Source of the DNA: Limnomonas spitsbergensis | Taxonomy: Eukaryota > Chlorophyta > Chlorophyceae > Chlamydomonadales | Assembly: GCA_037349105.1 (NCBI GenBank) | Contig: JAYJMM010000121.1 | Span: forward strand, 754,001 to 818,000 | Direction: 5' to 3' | Length of the DNA: 64,000 nucleotides | Shown here: one piece after another, positions 1 through 47,498 of the stretch | How positions within the stretch are numbered: position 1 is the first letter of the stretch | Layout: every line of letters starts with the position of its first letter | The notes under the pieces: model-generated | Told to the model about the DNA's origin: nothing | Database searches by the model: none | What the model saw: the letters and a program-made list of their open reading frames with translations, nothing else | Made by a program: the position numbers and the translations under genes

Positions 1-34697
<34,697 letters not shown>

Positions 34698-37600
34698 CTC
34701 TGTTACTTGCGTGTACTTCCTTAAGGGAGCGCAGAACGTGCAATAAGATTGACTAAAAGCTCATAAACGTGAGAAATGCAATAATGTTCAAATGTATGCG
34801 GATCTTGAAGCGACTGTGAGCCTGATAATGGATCGCTTCACGCCTTCCTTGCCTCTATGATCAGTGGGAAATTGAAAGGCGTGTGATGAGATTCGATGTA
34901 TTCTCTCTAGGCGCGTTTGATCGCTGGGTATGGTCGTTTAAATCAAAAGTGTGGTTTCGAACAGTAGATATTCACACTGCGCGTTTGGGCTCAACGCGAA
35001 ACTGAGTTGTAATGAGTAGTCCAACAGGGATTGATCGGTTTCCGCTAACTTGTCGATCGACAGGACAGCAGAAGTCCGGACGTGAGGTATGAAGGAACAT
35101 GGATGACAAGGCGCACCAGACGAGGCGTGAAAGGTCATGATGCACGTATGGACGCACAGGCGCGCTATAAGATACTAGTGAAATTAATCACACAAAATGT
35201 CGGGGATTTGCTGCAGGCAAAGAAATACTCGACTTAAAAATTGTGAACCGGCTCTTAACACCGGATAGGAAGCAAGCGAGGGAACTTCCGGGAAACTTCC
35301 GGAAAGTCCGAAACATGCCGGAATCGCATCTGCATCAAAACTGTTTAAATTTGACCCCCGCGCCGCATTGAATGCCCCAAATTTGATAATGATAACCACC
35401 CCGACCAGCCCTACTGCGTTGCATAATGCTCATCAAACGGGCAGGAAATAATTTATCGGACCTCACGGAACACTAAATACAGAGCTAAAACAAGACTAAA
35501 ACCTGAAAACACTGTCGAAATTCGGGGGGGAAATGGCTGAGGCATGTTTCAGGTGCTCTTTCCGTCACAAGTACTTGTCAGTTGGAAAAGGGATCAGGCG
35601 TTTGCATATGACACGTTAATTAGAAAAGGGATCAGGCGTTTGCATCCCATGGTTCTTCTTCTAACATTTGGTTGATAAACGTGCCGCTGACTTTTTGCCG
35701 CAAATGTGACAAAGTGCCTTTAAAGACGCCCCGTCTATGCATCAGGAAGCATATCAGGCGTGGCTCTCCAGGTGCTGTGTAAAAAGATTGGTTCGTCAGC
35801 ATTTGTATTTCTGTAAATGTGGGACGCCGCATTGTGTCGGGATTTGGGACATTGCACCGAAGTGCTGGGAATCACACAACAGTACTTCGAAACGTACTTA
35901 CCATTGGTTACGGCGTAAATTTAGCTAGCTCAAATGCAAGAAAGAGTAAATTGTAACATAGACGTTGAGCAGGTCCTAGGGGATTTCAAGCACTATCAGT
36001 CTAGCGTTTGCTTGTCACACGTTGTGATCAACTTGCTTTAATTGCTACATTCTCGTGGTGGTCCTTTTAAACTGGAGTCCCCACAATTTGCAATATAAGC
36101 GTAAATAAACTCAGCCCTGAATTTACTGGTATCGTCTTTTGGCTGTGCACTTCTATATTCAGGTCCTATTCAGGACCGCAGTCGCTAATATTTATACATG
36201 CCATGTATTACATGGTGCCGTATTTCATTCTTGTACACGATTTGGAACTCCCACTTTACTGAAGCCGATCAAATACGTTGCAAAACGGTAACCGCTTTAA
36301 CAACACGGATATCTTTTTCTCCTGTTCAAATTTGCATCCTCTTTCTTTCTTCCATTATTAATTTGTTCCTACTATTTTCAGCCGTTGCTGGCTGACGCGC
36401 GGACGCGCCTCCCATCCCGGAATCTCTTTTCATTTTTTTCTCGCCTAGAGGTAGGCACCGATTTGGCAAGGCAACGCAGCTGGGAATGTCGGCGCAAGCT
36501 CCCTGGCAATCTTGCAAACGCTTGGAACATTGTGCGGCTGCTGCCCAGATAACTGCACATGCACATGACAATACTTGCCACTCGATATTTTGAGAAGCGG
36601 AGTTTACAGAATTCTTCCCCCGATGTAAAGCCCTCCCCCCAGGCCACGCCCACCCCTCGGCAGGCCGTGGCCAATGCATATTATGTATTAGCGAGACAAG
36701 TAGACAAAATACCGGTACCCAGGATAATGATGACATGAATGATTGGCAGACTCTTATTAAAAAAAACATTTGGTCATATCGTACACAAATTCAGGGCCCG
36801 TGAGCCGGACACGTGGAATTCCATGTCTGCATCTTCCGTCCAGAACCCACCACCAGATAAACTGCCGCCGGAACATGATTCGGCGATCGCCCGAATGGAG
36901 TTCGGCCCGATCAAGCTGTATGCTTCACCATGACAAAACCGTCCGGCTTTTCACTCTTGGATGCATGGATGTCTGTCTCCTTGGATGAAGCCGTGTAGAA
37001 AGAAAGAAAGAGAATGCCGAGGCGGCGTGGATTTTGGGAAGTACAGGCTGCATTGTCGAGAAGCTCAAGCCCTGGTCTGTACATCTTTGAATGGGAGAAG
37101 GGACAAGGGCGATTCTTTAAGAACAGAGGGAGATGCATGCTGGCAGTAGACTGTTTTCAAGGAAACGTCGAAGAAGATGCAGACTGGACTGTGTAATCCT
37201 GGTGTAAATGTGTAAGGATGGACATATCGGCGATATCTTGCGGGTTTTCTCGCAAGACCTTAGTTGCGCCAGGTATTGCAATCGCCTCAGGGCCAAGGCT
37301 GCATGTGAGATCTCGTTTGTTACCCAGTGCCAGGCCATTCCCTGTTATTTCCGTGACAAATTACGGTGACACCTATCCCTATGAAAAGAGTCACCACCAT
37401 CAGATCACCCGCACACAAAAAGGGCATCGTACATTCGAAGACCTTCCAAACATGACCCCATAATGCATTCGGCAGGACCTGCCTAGAAAGAAGAGAAGTT
37501 GAACACAGGGGCTGGAAATACGCTGGGGACCTAGAGGAGGGGTAGGGCGTGTACATCCTTCGGTTGGTCTCATGCCTCTCACATGTGTCATGTGATCATG

Positions 37601-38934
37601 TACATGGACGGTAATGCCATGCGGTCGTGTACAGCCCGGGACGGTATTGCCGTATTTTTCGACATCGCCTGTTCTACTTTGGTTGTACCACTGCTCTCTA
37701 CTCTCCACCGGAAGGCAGCCGATCAACGAGTTGATTGCGTAACTAATGTGTTTTTTGATACATACAGGATGTTGAGCATAATCCCGTCAACGCGGCTGAG
37801 TATTGCGCACGCGACATGCTCTCCGAGGAATGCCGTCGGCAGCAGGCTGGGCTTGCTCACCCGTCCACTGATGTTGCTTACATAGAGTAGCAGTAGGAAA
37901 GCTTCACGAATTCCTTACATGCCTGACAGTATCACTTGCCAGCATGAAACAAATCCATATGGGTTGCACAGAGCTGCAACAGGCGTCCCAATGGGATACA
38001 CAAACAGGGGTCCCAGGTTAAGGAAATGACCTTTTGGAAGCTAACATATATTGCAGCTACCGAAGGATATCATCATATGAACGTGCTCCTGGTTAGCTAA
38101 AGAGGATATTGCGGGTGGGGGGCAAAGGACTAGGCAGCGAAATTGTAACCAACCTGGTGAGAGCGCAATAGCTCTGGGCTTCTGGCCCTGGTTAACACAG
38201 CAGCCTAGGCTTGGCGAGTACTCGTGGCAGTATTGTAGCATGCAGGTCCCGGTATATGTGGCATTCCAAAATACCGCAGGAATGGCAAATGCCGCAGGCT
38301 TGGCAAAAAACGCAACTTGACAATTACTAGATCAGATGCTAGCTTGCTCACAAGTCACAATCTGAGGCATCCTCATACAGCACAAGAGTGAGGACGCTAT
38401 GTGGCCAGGTACCGGTAGATCCCGGGTAGATCCCTCCTGTCTGATTAACTGCTTGCCTGCTGTCACGACGTACCGTATGAGTCATCCGGTATGACCACTG
38501 CTTGTTGCATCAAGCCATGCTGCAGCTCTGGCCACCGGCTATAGGTCTCTCAAGGCCTGGTCTTCATCATCCCGGCGGTGCGCAATGAACTGTAATTCTG
38601 AGCGACCTAACTCAGGTGCACACTACCTATATACGCATTCAAATATGCTTAGCTGCATGGACGTTACCTGGAGGTGAGAGACCTGATCTGGAGTTGGTGG
38701 GGTCCCTTCAATTAGTGATGAACCATGCATAGATGTGTGACTGACCGCCCATTACTCTCAGCACCTTGCCTTCGACCACGGAGGGCAGGAAGCTATCTCC
38801 TTGGCGTAGGCCGGTGAGCTTTGATGCGCCTAGGGCTCAGGCGTTGAGAAATGTCTGAACTTCCATGCGTGATCTTCCCATGCTTGATGGGATCCTCTGA
38901 TGGGTTGCCGCTCCTGCGTTTCGACTTCGTGCAT
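34698..38934. other. Intergenic region between XRN1 and RACK1, no gene recognised
   Basis: About 4.2 kb, richer in A/T than the flanking genes, separating the divergent XRN1 and RACK1 starts. Open stretches are short, lack motifs and lack convincing splice structure. A 20-base block ending in CAGGCGTTTGCAT occurs twice near 35586 and 35624. There are no large tandem arrays here, in contrast to the introns on both sides. Confidence 0.6.
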
Positions 38935-38943
38935 TTTATATAA
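38935..38943 (+). promoter_or_regulatory. Candidate TATA box of RACK1
   Basis: TTTATATAA lies about 125 bases before the RACK1 ATG in otherwise mixed sequence. Initiation about 30 bases downstream would leave a 5' UTR of roughly 100 nt. Inferred from motif and position only. Confidence 0.35.
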
Positions 38944-39066
38944 TCTCGAAAATGCCGTACGTATTGCTAGCCCCCTGGCCTGCCCTATTCTACCTAGCCG
39001 CCTGCGTCGGCACAGCCTTCCTTTCCCCACCGCATTACTTCCGTCCACCCCCTTCATTTGAACAAG

Positions 39067-42000
39067 ATGGCCGAGTCTCTGACGCTGCGCGCCACGCTGA
39101 AGGGCCATGCCGGCTGGGTCACCTCCATCGCCACTCCGCTGGACCCCACCTCCAACATGCTGCTGTCTGCCTCTCGGTAGGAAATGGAGTGCCGATGGAT
39201 TTTGAAGATTAAAAGAATGCAACAGCAGGGTTAGAAACGTGGGAGACTAATCCTGGTGCCCCAAGAAGGGGTTGAGATCGGCTATGAATGCCATCGCCAG
39301 CTACTTTCCTGCCCCCACCCCCCTGCCGGCTATTATTTGGATATTATTTCAATTTGGGGAAGGCATCGCTACTCGTCTGTGGCAGTGCCACTGTTTAATT
39401 TCGGCGGTGGTGGTCTCGCTGAGTCGTCAGCCGCCCATGAGACATTGCATTACCGAACGGGACATGCATCCTTGATTTTGACGAACGTCGTCATCTCGTG
39501 ATCTTGCTTGCCGCCTACCCTGTTCGACGCTGATCAGCTTGGATATGGCGATGAACAGCTATGTCCTGTCTAGCCCTTCCCAGACCCCATGTAGCTGATA
39601 TGCTGATCCCCTAGATCCGGCTGTGCAATTTGAGCACCTTGGCCAACCTAGATCTGGCTGCTCACCCTGCACATTAGCCCCCCATGCGTCAATCACCCTT
39701 ACATCCAGTGTATTTTTTCATGACTCTGCTACATGTCAGCTTAACTCTGGCCTCTGGCCAGGGTGCCCAATTGTGGCCAGCCATGCTGCTTCGGCCACCA
39801 GCCGCAGGTCGGCCCAAATTCGGCTCCCGGCGGGCCTGTTGGGCCATGTGGCGGCCTGAAAAAGGTCAAAAGCTAGATCTGGCTGCGGTTGTACAACCTA
39901 GCCCCCATTCAAAGTAACTTCACTGGAGAGCAATCCGCTTACTTCCACACCTGAAAATTCAAACCGCAGCGACAAGTCCATCCTTGTATGGGAGCTGGAG
40001 CGCTCTGAGACCAACTACGGCTATGCCAAGCGCTCTCTGAGGGGCCACTCGCACTTCGTGCAGGACGTTGTGATCTCATCCGACGGCCAGTTCTGCCTGT
40101 CAGGCTCTTGGTGAGGCCGTATTCAAATTTCAGGATACCTCTTGGCACGGGAAGGCACAGACTTTATGCATATGGGCGTGAGCTGCCTGGCCTGCATGTA
40201 CTGCCTGCATGTGGGCATGAGCAGTATGCCTGCAGACGTGGCATGGGCACGGGCTGCATGCATGTATGCGAGAGCTGCATTTGCTGCATGCATGTGGGTA
40301 CGAGCTGCATGCATGCAGGCATGGGCCGCATGCCAGTATTCATTATTTTTCTCCCCCCTGTTTTTTTATGCATGCGCGACTCTTCCATCCCCACCGCCTC
40401 CTGTATGGTGAATGGGGCCATACTGGTGCGCACAATGACTTGCTTGGTGCCGCGGGAAGGGGAAGGCCTGGGGAGAGGAGGTGTGGCCCGTGTGCGCACC
40501 TCCCTCCCCAGGCGGGGCCCCGGCCCGGCCTGTCCCCTGGGTGTGTATGCTCTCCCCCCGGGGTGCGGTACCGGGTAGACAACTTCATATTATTAATGTG
40601 TTTGTTTCTGTCTGATCTCCTGCGCAACTGCTCCATCCCTGCTGCCCTCTGTGGTGACTGGGGCCTTGCTAGCTTATCATGCATGTGTCTTTGTATCTTC
40701 CCCTGCTCTGATTCATGCGCGACTCTTCCATCCCCACCACCTCCTGTATGGTGACTGGGGCCATACTGGTGCGCACAATGACTTGCACGGTGCCGCGGGA
40801 AGGGGAAGGCCTGGGGAGAGGAGGTGTGGCACCATGTGCGCCTCCCTCCCCGGGCGGGGCCCCGGCCCGGCCTGTCCCCTGGAGTGTCTGTCATACCCGG
40901 GGCGCGGTATCGTACAGACAGCTTATTATTTTGAATGTTTGAACCTTGCGCATTCTGTCATGATTCATGTGGTTCGTCTCTGCCTCTCTCTGCCATGTGC
41001 TCTCTGTCACCTTCTGCCTATCCCCTTCTCCCCTCCTCATGGGATGGAACCCTACAACCTGTGTTTTCTGTATAAAGTCATCATTCATGCGTCTGTCCCT
41101 CTCTGTGCAATGTGCTCTCTGTTCAAATCTGTCGTTTGACCACCCACTTCTCCCCTCCTCCAGGGATGGTACCCTGCGTCTGTGGGACATCAACACTGGA
41201 GCCACCACCCGTCGCTTCATCGGCCACACGAAGGACGTGCTCTCTGTCGCTTTCTCCGTCGACAACCGCCAGATTGTGTCGGGTGCGCGCGACAAGACCA
41301 TTCGCCTGTGGAACACGCTTGGGGAGTGCAAGTACACGATCGGAGAGCCGGAGGGACACTCCGAGTGAGTTCTAGGAGGTTCACATGCCGTTAGGGAGGG
41401 GGATGGGAGCTAAGGGAACATGCATGGAGGGGACACTCCGAGTGAGTACTAGGAGGGTCACATGCTGTTTGGGAGGGGGAAGGGGGCTAAGGGGACATGC
41501 AGGGTGAGGAGGGTTTTATTACACTGACATTTAGGGATGCATGGGGGAGAATAGGGACACCATAGGATGCCAAAATTCCGAGTGTGTCAGAGGAGGGCCG
41601 CATGCTACAGCGAAGAGGGTGGTTAGGGACATGTGCAGGATGGAGGGGGGTCAGGGAGGACTGAGGCATGGAGGGGGCAGACATGGGTGCATGGGGAGTG
41701 CATGTCCCCCAAAAGAGATCCAAAGGGACACTTGGAATGAGACAAGGGGTAAGCGTGAGAGGAGGGGGGGTATATTGAAGGGGGAAACAACTTGTGGAAG
41801 TGTGTGTTCGATGGACCCTAGCGAAACAATAGCCGTCTTGCCACAGCCTTGACCCGCCCTATGGCCTTGGTCTCTGCTGTCCAGAGATGGCTGAGATTGA
41901 AATGGAAGACGCTCAAGGAAGCTGGCAGTGCCCTACCCATGGCTTAGCCAGTGCCATAGTAGTGACTATATCTATGAATTGTATGCATCTCTGCCAGTGT

Positions 42001-45000
42001 TTTAGTGGTGCCTAATATATATGTATTGTATGTATCTCAGCGGAAGCATAGCTGTGTCAACACAGCCGCTTGTTGCCGCAGACTCATACCAAAGTCGTGC
42101 CCTCACCCATGGCTTAGCCAGTGCCTAGAACTGAACGAATGGATGCATCTGCACAGAACAATAGCTTGACTTCCACACCTACAATCTACATCCACCCTGA
42201 GGCAACTGGAGGGGTTTATGAGAGGGTTGCATGGTGGAGTGCGTGTTATGACCCATCCTTGGGGAACTTCAGCCGTCTTGCCACAGCCTGGACCCGCCCT
42301 CGGGCCTTGGTCTCTGCTGTCCAGAGATGGCTGACATTGAAATGGAAGACGCTCAAGGAAGCTGGCAGTGCCCTACCCGATGGCTTAGCCAGTGCCATAG
42401 TAGTGACTACAACCTATAGTATCAATTGCATGCATCTTATCGTAGCAGTAGCCCTCTCGCCACAGTCTATGGGCAAATGGACGGGCAGTGCCCTACCCGA
42501 TGGCTTAGCCAGTGTCAAAGTAGTGACTATCATCCATGAATTGTATGCATCTCTGCAGAACCATGGCCGTCTTGACACAGACTTGTTGCCTCAGGCTAAT
42601 ACCAATGTAGTGCCCTACCCCATGGCTTTGCTAGTGCCATAGTAGTGACTATCATCCATGAATTGCATGCATCTCTGCAGAACAAAAGCCGTCTTGCCAC
42701 AGCCTGGACCCGCCCTCGGGCCTTGGTCCCTGCTGTCCAGAGATGGCTGAGATTGAAATGGAAGACGCTCAAGGAAGCTGGCAGTGCCCTACCTGATGGC
42801 TTAGCCAGTGCCATAGTAGTGACTACAATCTACTTCAATGTGTCTGTATGGAACCATGGCCGTCGAGCAGGCAAAGGAGGGGTGCATGAGAGGGGTGTAG
42901 GGTGGACGAGGTGTTTCAATCAATCCTTGCAAACAAAAGCTGTCTTGCCTCTGCCTTGACACACCTTACGGCCCATAGGACTGCCTATATACGAGAAATT
43001 ATATGCAGTCGTAACAAAATTTAATTGGCCCATCCCTGCCCCCTCCCCTAAGGGTGGGTGGTCTCATTCGTACGCTCCTAAAACATATATTTTGCCCATC
43101 TCCCCCCTCCTCTAGTTGGGTCTCATGCCTGCGCCTCAAAACATATTTCGACCTCCTTTCCTCTAGGTGGGTCTCCTGCGTGCGCTTCTCACCCATCACC
43201 ACCAACCCCATCATCGTGTCGGGCGGCTGGGACAAGGCTGTCAAGGTGTGGAACCTGACCAACTGCAAGCTCAAAAACAACCTCATCGGACACTCCGGCT
43301 ACGTCAACACCGTGACGGTCTCTCCGGACGGTTCCCTGTGTGCATCTGGTGGCAAGGTATGAACTAGGTGTGAAAGGAGAGGGAATGATGAGTTGAGGGA
43401 CGTCCACACGGTCCCGGTCTGACGGGACGGTCCCTTGTGTGCATGGGGTGGCAAGGTATGAACTAGGTGTGAATGAGGGGATAATTACGAGTTGAGGGAC
43501 GCCTACACTGTCACGGTCTCACCGGACGGTTCCTTTTGTGCATCTGGTGGCAAGGTATGAACTAGGTTTGAAAGGAAAGGGAATGATGATGAGTTGAAGG
43601 ACGTCAACACTGTCACGGTCTAACGGGACGGTTCCTTGCGTGCATGGGGTGGCAAGGTATGAACTAGGTGTGAATGAGGGGATAATTATGAGTTGAGGGA
43701 CGCCTACACTGTCACGGTCTCACCGGACGGTTCCTTTTGTGCATCTGGTGGCAAGGTATGAACTAGGTTTGAAAGGAAAGGGAATGATGATGAGTTGAAG
43801 GACGTCAACACGGTCATGGTCTGACCGGACGGCTCCCTGTGTGCATGGGGTGGGAAGGTATAAACTAGGTGTGAATGAGGGGATAATTATGAGTTGAGGG
43901 ATGCCTACACTGTCACGGTCTCACCAACGGTCCCGTGTGTGCATCGATGGCAAGGTGCGAACTGAATACGAATGGCAATAGGCAGGGTATTGATGAGTGT
44001 GTGTTATTTGAGGGTTGCTTGAGGGTTGTGATCACTGTCACAATCTTACCGGTCGACTCCGTGTGCATGGGGTGGCAAGGTTTGAACCACGCATACATGA
44101 ATGGAGGCTGAGGAGGAGAAAGCAGAAATGGGTGGTGGTTATGGCGTCAGGGTGTGAACGCGTCTGCAATGTGAGAAGACGTTGGTTAGAAAAGGGAGGG
44201 CTTGGCAACAAGGACGCGCGTATGAAGAAGTGCATTTTGCGTAATGTATGCGACGCCTGACGAACTCCATACCCATTTGCTGTGCCCCCCCAAGAACAGT
44301 GTGGCCATTCTGTGGGACCTGGCTGATGTGAAAAAATTATGCATGCAGCTGTACTGCTCCAACATTCTTTGCCCTGCCCTCCTCTAGGATGATGTGGCCA
44401 CGCTGTGGGACCTGGCTGAGGGCAAGCGCCTGAACAGCCTGAACGCCTCCTCTGATCCCCAAACCCATTTGTTCTGCCTTCTGAACCCTGAGCCCATTTG
44501 CCCTGCCCTCCTCCAGGACGGTGTGGCCATGCTGTGGGACCTGGCTGAGGGCAAGCGCCTGTACAGCCTGGACGCCTCTGACATCATCCACGCGCTGGTC
44601 TTCTCCCCCAACCGCTACTGGCTGTGCGCTGCCACCCAGTCCAGCATCAAGATCTGGGATCTGGAGAGCAAGAGCTTGGTGAGCATTTCCTTTCTTCTGC
44701 TTTCCAATTTTAGAAAACAGACTGCCGGAACAGAAGACAGAATGCAAGAGCAGTGTCAAGGGTAGTGTTGTGCCGATTGCGGTCACAGGCTGAGTTTCAG
44801 TCACCGTAATTGCAAGGCCGGGTGAGCATTCATTTCCCCTGCTTCCGAACTTAGGAAGACAGACTCTGCCGAAACTTAAAACAGATTGCCAGAACAGGCT
44901 TCAGAGTAGTGTGGTGCCAATTGCAGCCCCTGCAGTGACTGGATGTCACATCTGAGTTTCAGTCACCATGATTGCAAGGCTTGACTTTTACCAGAGACTA

Positions 45001-45513
45001 CCACGATTTCTGAATTATGGCGCAATTGCACAGAATAGGGTTCAGGGTGACTTTGTCGCTGGCCTGGAGGGCCATGATGGTTACACTAGCCATTGTTTGG
45101 TACATGCTCACTAATTGCTCTGCCTTTCCTTTGGGGTGGGGGGAGGAGAATACCTGCCTGAATTGTTCGTCCTTGTCCAAAGCCTTCTGAGCAGGGCCCA
45201 GAGGTCAATGACATAACACCGCTGGGCCCTGCTCAAAAAGGCTCGACCGCGTGGGTGCCGAACTGTCCCGTTGGGAGAAAATAAAAGGAAATTCAGCTGC
45301 AATCATTTGTATCTTGCGTCACCCCTCTGCTGCCCCTTCCCTCCCCACGACCACCAGGTGGAGACCCTGACGCCCGACTTCCAGAAGCAGTTCAGCAAGA
45401 AGGCCACCCAGCCCTACTGCGTGTCCCTGGCTTGGGCCGCCGATGGCCAGACCCTGTTCGCTGGCTACACTGATGGACTCATCCGCGTCTTCAGCGTGTC
45501 CTCGGGCATGTAA
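39067..45513 (+). CDS. RACK1: RACK1 / Gbeta-like WD40 ribosomal scaffold protein, complete, 319 aa
   Basis: RACK1 sits on the head of the 40S ribosomal subunit near the mRNA exit and links translation to signalling kinases. Exons: 39067-39176, 39970-40110, 41164-41364, 43167-43356, 44517-44678, 45358-45513. All junctions are GT-AG with matching phases, totalling 960 nt including TAA. The protein starts [20 protein letters not shown] and shows seven WD repeats, with GH and WD pairs such as [56 protein letters not shown] and the final [10 protein letters not shown]. Length matches the usual 310-320 aa. The ATG context AACAAGATGG is good. It is divergent from the XRN1 gene, 4.4 kb away. Introns 2-4 contain copies of neighbouring exon edges. 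Identification is very secure. Confidence 0.97.
39708..39872 (+). repeat. Second copy of the 27119-27308 interspersed repeat, in RACK1 intron 1
   Basis: Starts TTTTTTCATGACTCTGCTAC and ends GTGGCGGCCTGAAAAAGG. Diverged from its relative in the XRN1 intron. Confidence 0.5.
40111..41163 (+). repeat. RACK1 intron 2: TGCATG tract, two 210-bp direct repeats, exon 3 edge copy
   Basis: 40180-40330 is rich in TGCATG words. The segments at about 40365-40575 and 40705-40915 are near-identical direct repeats starting at GCGCGACTCTTCCATCCCCA. At 41028-41060 the sequence CCCCTCCTCATGGGATGGAA copies the exon 3 acceptor and first codons (CCCCTCCTCCAGGGATGGTA). Confidence 0.82.
41365..43166 (+). repeat. RACK1 intron 3: copies of exon 3 end and exon 4 start, plus internal repeats
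   Basis: GGACACTCCGAGTGAGT, the end of exon 3 with its donor, recurs at 41430-41447 and decayed near 41570 and 41728. A block containing GATGGCTGAGATTGAAATGG recurs near 41886, 42328 (variant) and 42743. Before exon 4, copies of its acceptor and first codons (TGGGTCTCATGCCTGCGCCT) lie at 43104-43140 and 43051-43086. Confidence 0.88.
43357..44516 (+). repeat. RACK1 intron 4: copies of exon 4 end and exon 5 start
   Basis: About seven units of roughly 100 bases from 43380 to 44080 repeat the codons for [14 protein letters not shown] plus donor GTATGAACTAGG. Before exon 5, copies of its start ([13 protein letters not shown] and [20 protein letters not shown]) lie at 44297-44340 and 44385-44455. 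The second has an intact CTCTAG acceptor and stays open for over 40 codons. Confidence 0.92.
45181..45276. mobile_element. Foldback element in RACK1 intron 5
   Basis: Arms 45181-45201 and 45222-45243 pair as a hairpin around GAGCAGGGCCCAG. The right side continues as the reverse complement of ACAGTTCGGCACCCACGCGG, the terminus shared with the 46330 element. Confidence 0.65.
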
Positions 45514-45603
45514 GCGATCCCGCACGGAATGCAGCAGATGGAATTAGGCAGAAGCTAAGGGACGTGTTATGAAGCCTGGTGCTGTCTGGATTTCGTCAGT
45601 TGT

Positions 45604-45608
45604 TGTAA
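45604..45608 (+). terminator. Candidate polyadenylation signal TGTAA for RACK1
   Basis: TGTAA is the usual poly(A) signal of green algae. This copy is about 90 bases after the stop codon. The stop itself also sits in a TGTAA word, so the true site is unproven. Confidence 0.35.
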
Positions 45609-46216
45609 CCGCTACCTGGATCTGCCGTCTCCCGAAGTTACCTTCAGAAAGGAAAACATAATGTTTCTTTCAAAACAGCAGTGTGCGACATAACAATGTG
45701 AGCCTTGGACAAGAAAGGAACGGACGTCCGCTTGACCAAACATTGGGCCGTGTCAAAGATGCAGTCCCAGTCAAAGACTTGAAGGGGCGATACCCTCTGG
45801 GTCCAAGAACATACACATTCAACATCCCCATACAAGGTGGTGTCACGGCGCGCTGGCTGTTGTAGGATGTTGAATAATAATTCTTACACTCTTACTGTCT
45901 TTCAAATTTTCGGATGCGAGAGACGGTCGGTGCCCGCAAGCAGCTGAGTGAAGCACGACAAAAATTCGGGCAAAGAACAAGTGGACACCTTGGGCTTCAT
46001 AAAAGGCGTGCAGACATGATGCAACATGGGGTGCCCTCGCGACCAAGCAGGGGTGGGATACGCTTGCTTGTTTGTCGACTTTTCTTTTCTTAGAGGCTTT
46101 GTGTAGGTCTGGTCTCTCGTGGAACTCAGGTGTTGGACTTGGTCTTCTTTGCCTTCCCGGCCTCTCCTATAGTTCCTTTCCCCTCTCTTCCTTTTCGTTC
46201 CTCCTTTACTCCCCTC

Positions 46217-46447
46217 TGAACAGTTGGGCGCCCGTGCGGCCGAGCTTTGAGGGGGCCCAGAGGTGTAACGTCATTGACATGTTGCAATATGGCTTTCCCT
46301 CTTACATTATAATTATTTTCTCACAACGGGACAGTTGAGCGCCCACGCGGACGTGCCTGTTTGAGCATGGCCCAGAGGTGTAACGTCTTTGAACTTTGGC
46401 CCTGCTCAAACAGACACGGCTGCGTGTGGGCGCTCGACAGTCTAGTT
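46217..46447. mobile_element. Foldback element and half copy downstream of RACK1
   Basis: 46330-46372 and 46398-46442 are about 43-base complementary arms (GAGCGCCCACGCGG, then TGTTTGAGCA, then GGCC) around a 25-base loop. A half copy with AACAGTTGGGCGCCCGTGCG is at 46217-46270. Confidence 0.7.
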
Positions 46448-46929
46448 TGGAGAAGAAAGCTTAAGGCATGACAGGAAGGGAGAGGAACCAAAAGAAGGAG
46501 GAAAATATCCTCAGCCCCCAAAATAATTGTAAAGTGAAAGGCCCCGCCCCTAAAGAGTGAAGTTCAAAACGTAAGAGAGTAGAGTAGCAAAGAAAAGAAA
46601 TAGCCCCCCCCCCACCCACTCACACACACACAAAGAGGTAAGCAAATCCAGTTCTTGCTCCCCAAGAAAATAACCATGGATGATGTGTACCACATCCACC
46701 ACAGAAGCCAGAGTCTCAAACTCATGCCTGCCCTGGTCATAGTGAGTGCTCTGCAGCCTCTTCCCGTAACTGAGGTGATGGCGCTAGTGGACGTAGCATA
46801 CGAGAGGGCTCAGCTGGAGGTCACCGACCTGAGGGATCCCTGATACCCAGCCATGCATGGAGCATAGGTCGGCAGCAGCCTACCGCACCTGGTTTCAGCC
46901 TGCGCAGACAAAGAGGTGCACCAGCATGC

Positions 46930-47262
46930 TTGAGTGCTTGTGTGCGCACAAACTTAAGGCTGCGGCTTGGCGCAATCAGTACGGAGGACACTATGGGAAG
47001 GCTTAGCGTTCAAGAACGGAACACACGTTGCTGCGAGCGTCCAGCGATGTTGTGCAAGGGGCGATGGCGAGCATGTGGAAGACACAGTACATGCTTGCTT
47101 TCAATGCCCCAGCGTGCAAGATCAACATATGGAGCGGGAATGGGCAGGTCCCCTTGAAAAGGGGTGAAGCGATATGGTAGATGGCGAGCATGTGGAAGAC
47201 ACAGTACATGCTTGCTGCCATTGTCCCAGCGTGATCACCTTAGTGTGCGGGGATGGGCAGGC
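46930..47262 (+). pseudogene. LINE-like reverse transcriptase C-terminal remnant, frameshifted
   Basis: One frame reads TNLRLRLGAISTEDTMGRLS, and a second frame continues GEHVEDTVHACFQCPSV. The pattern (RLRLG, GR, then Cys pairs and HVED with CFQCPS) resembles the zinc-binding tail after non-LTR reverse transcriptases. The CPSV segment is duplicated at 47174-47235. Broken and incomplete. Confidence 0.45.
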
Positions 47263-47498
47263 CCCCCAGACGGTGCTACAGACTACCACACTTTGTACTA
47301 GGCGTAACGTCATTGATTTTGTACTACGGCAGGCTACGGTGAGATGCCCTGACTTTGGTTGTGGATGTGGTAGCTTTCGTCGAGGCCTCGGCGGTTGCGG
47401 ATTTGGTAGCTTTCGAGTCGTTTCAGAGGCCGGGGCCTCTTTTCCTTGTATTTTCAGCCGTGTGTCCATGCACACCAAGGCTCCGCAGCAAGGGCGCC

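Noticed and set aside
36326..36769. 147-codon open frame on the minus strand
   Set aside because: No recognisable domain, mixed composition, no splice structure, and in a gene-poor region; most likely chance.
44385..44455. Taking this as the true start of RACK1 exon 5
   Set aside because: It reads [20 protein letters not shown] but then departs from the RACK1 consensus. The copy at 44517 continues correctly into [11 protein letters not shown] and the donor.
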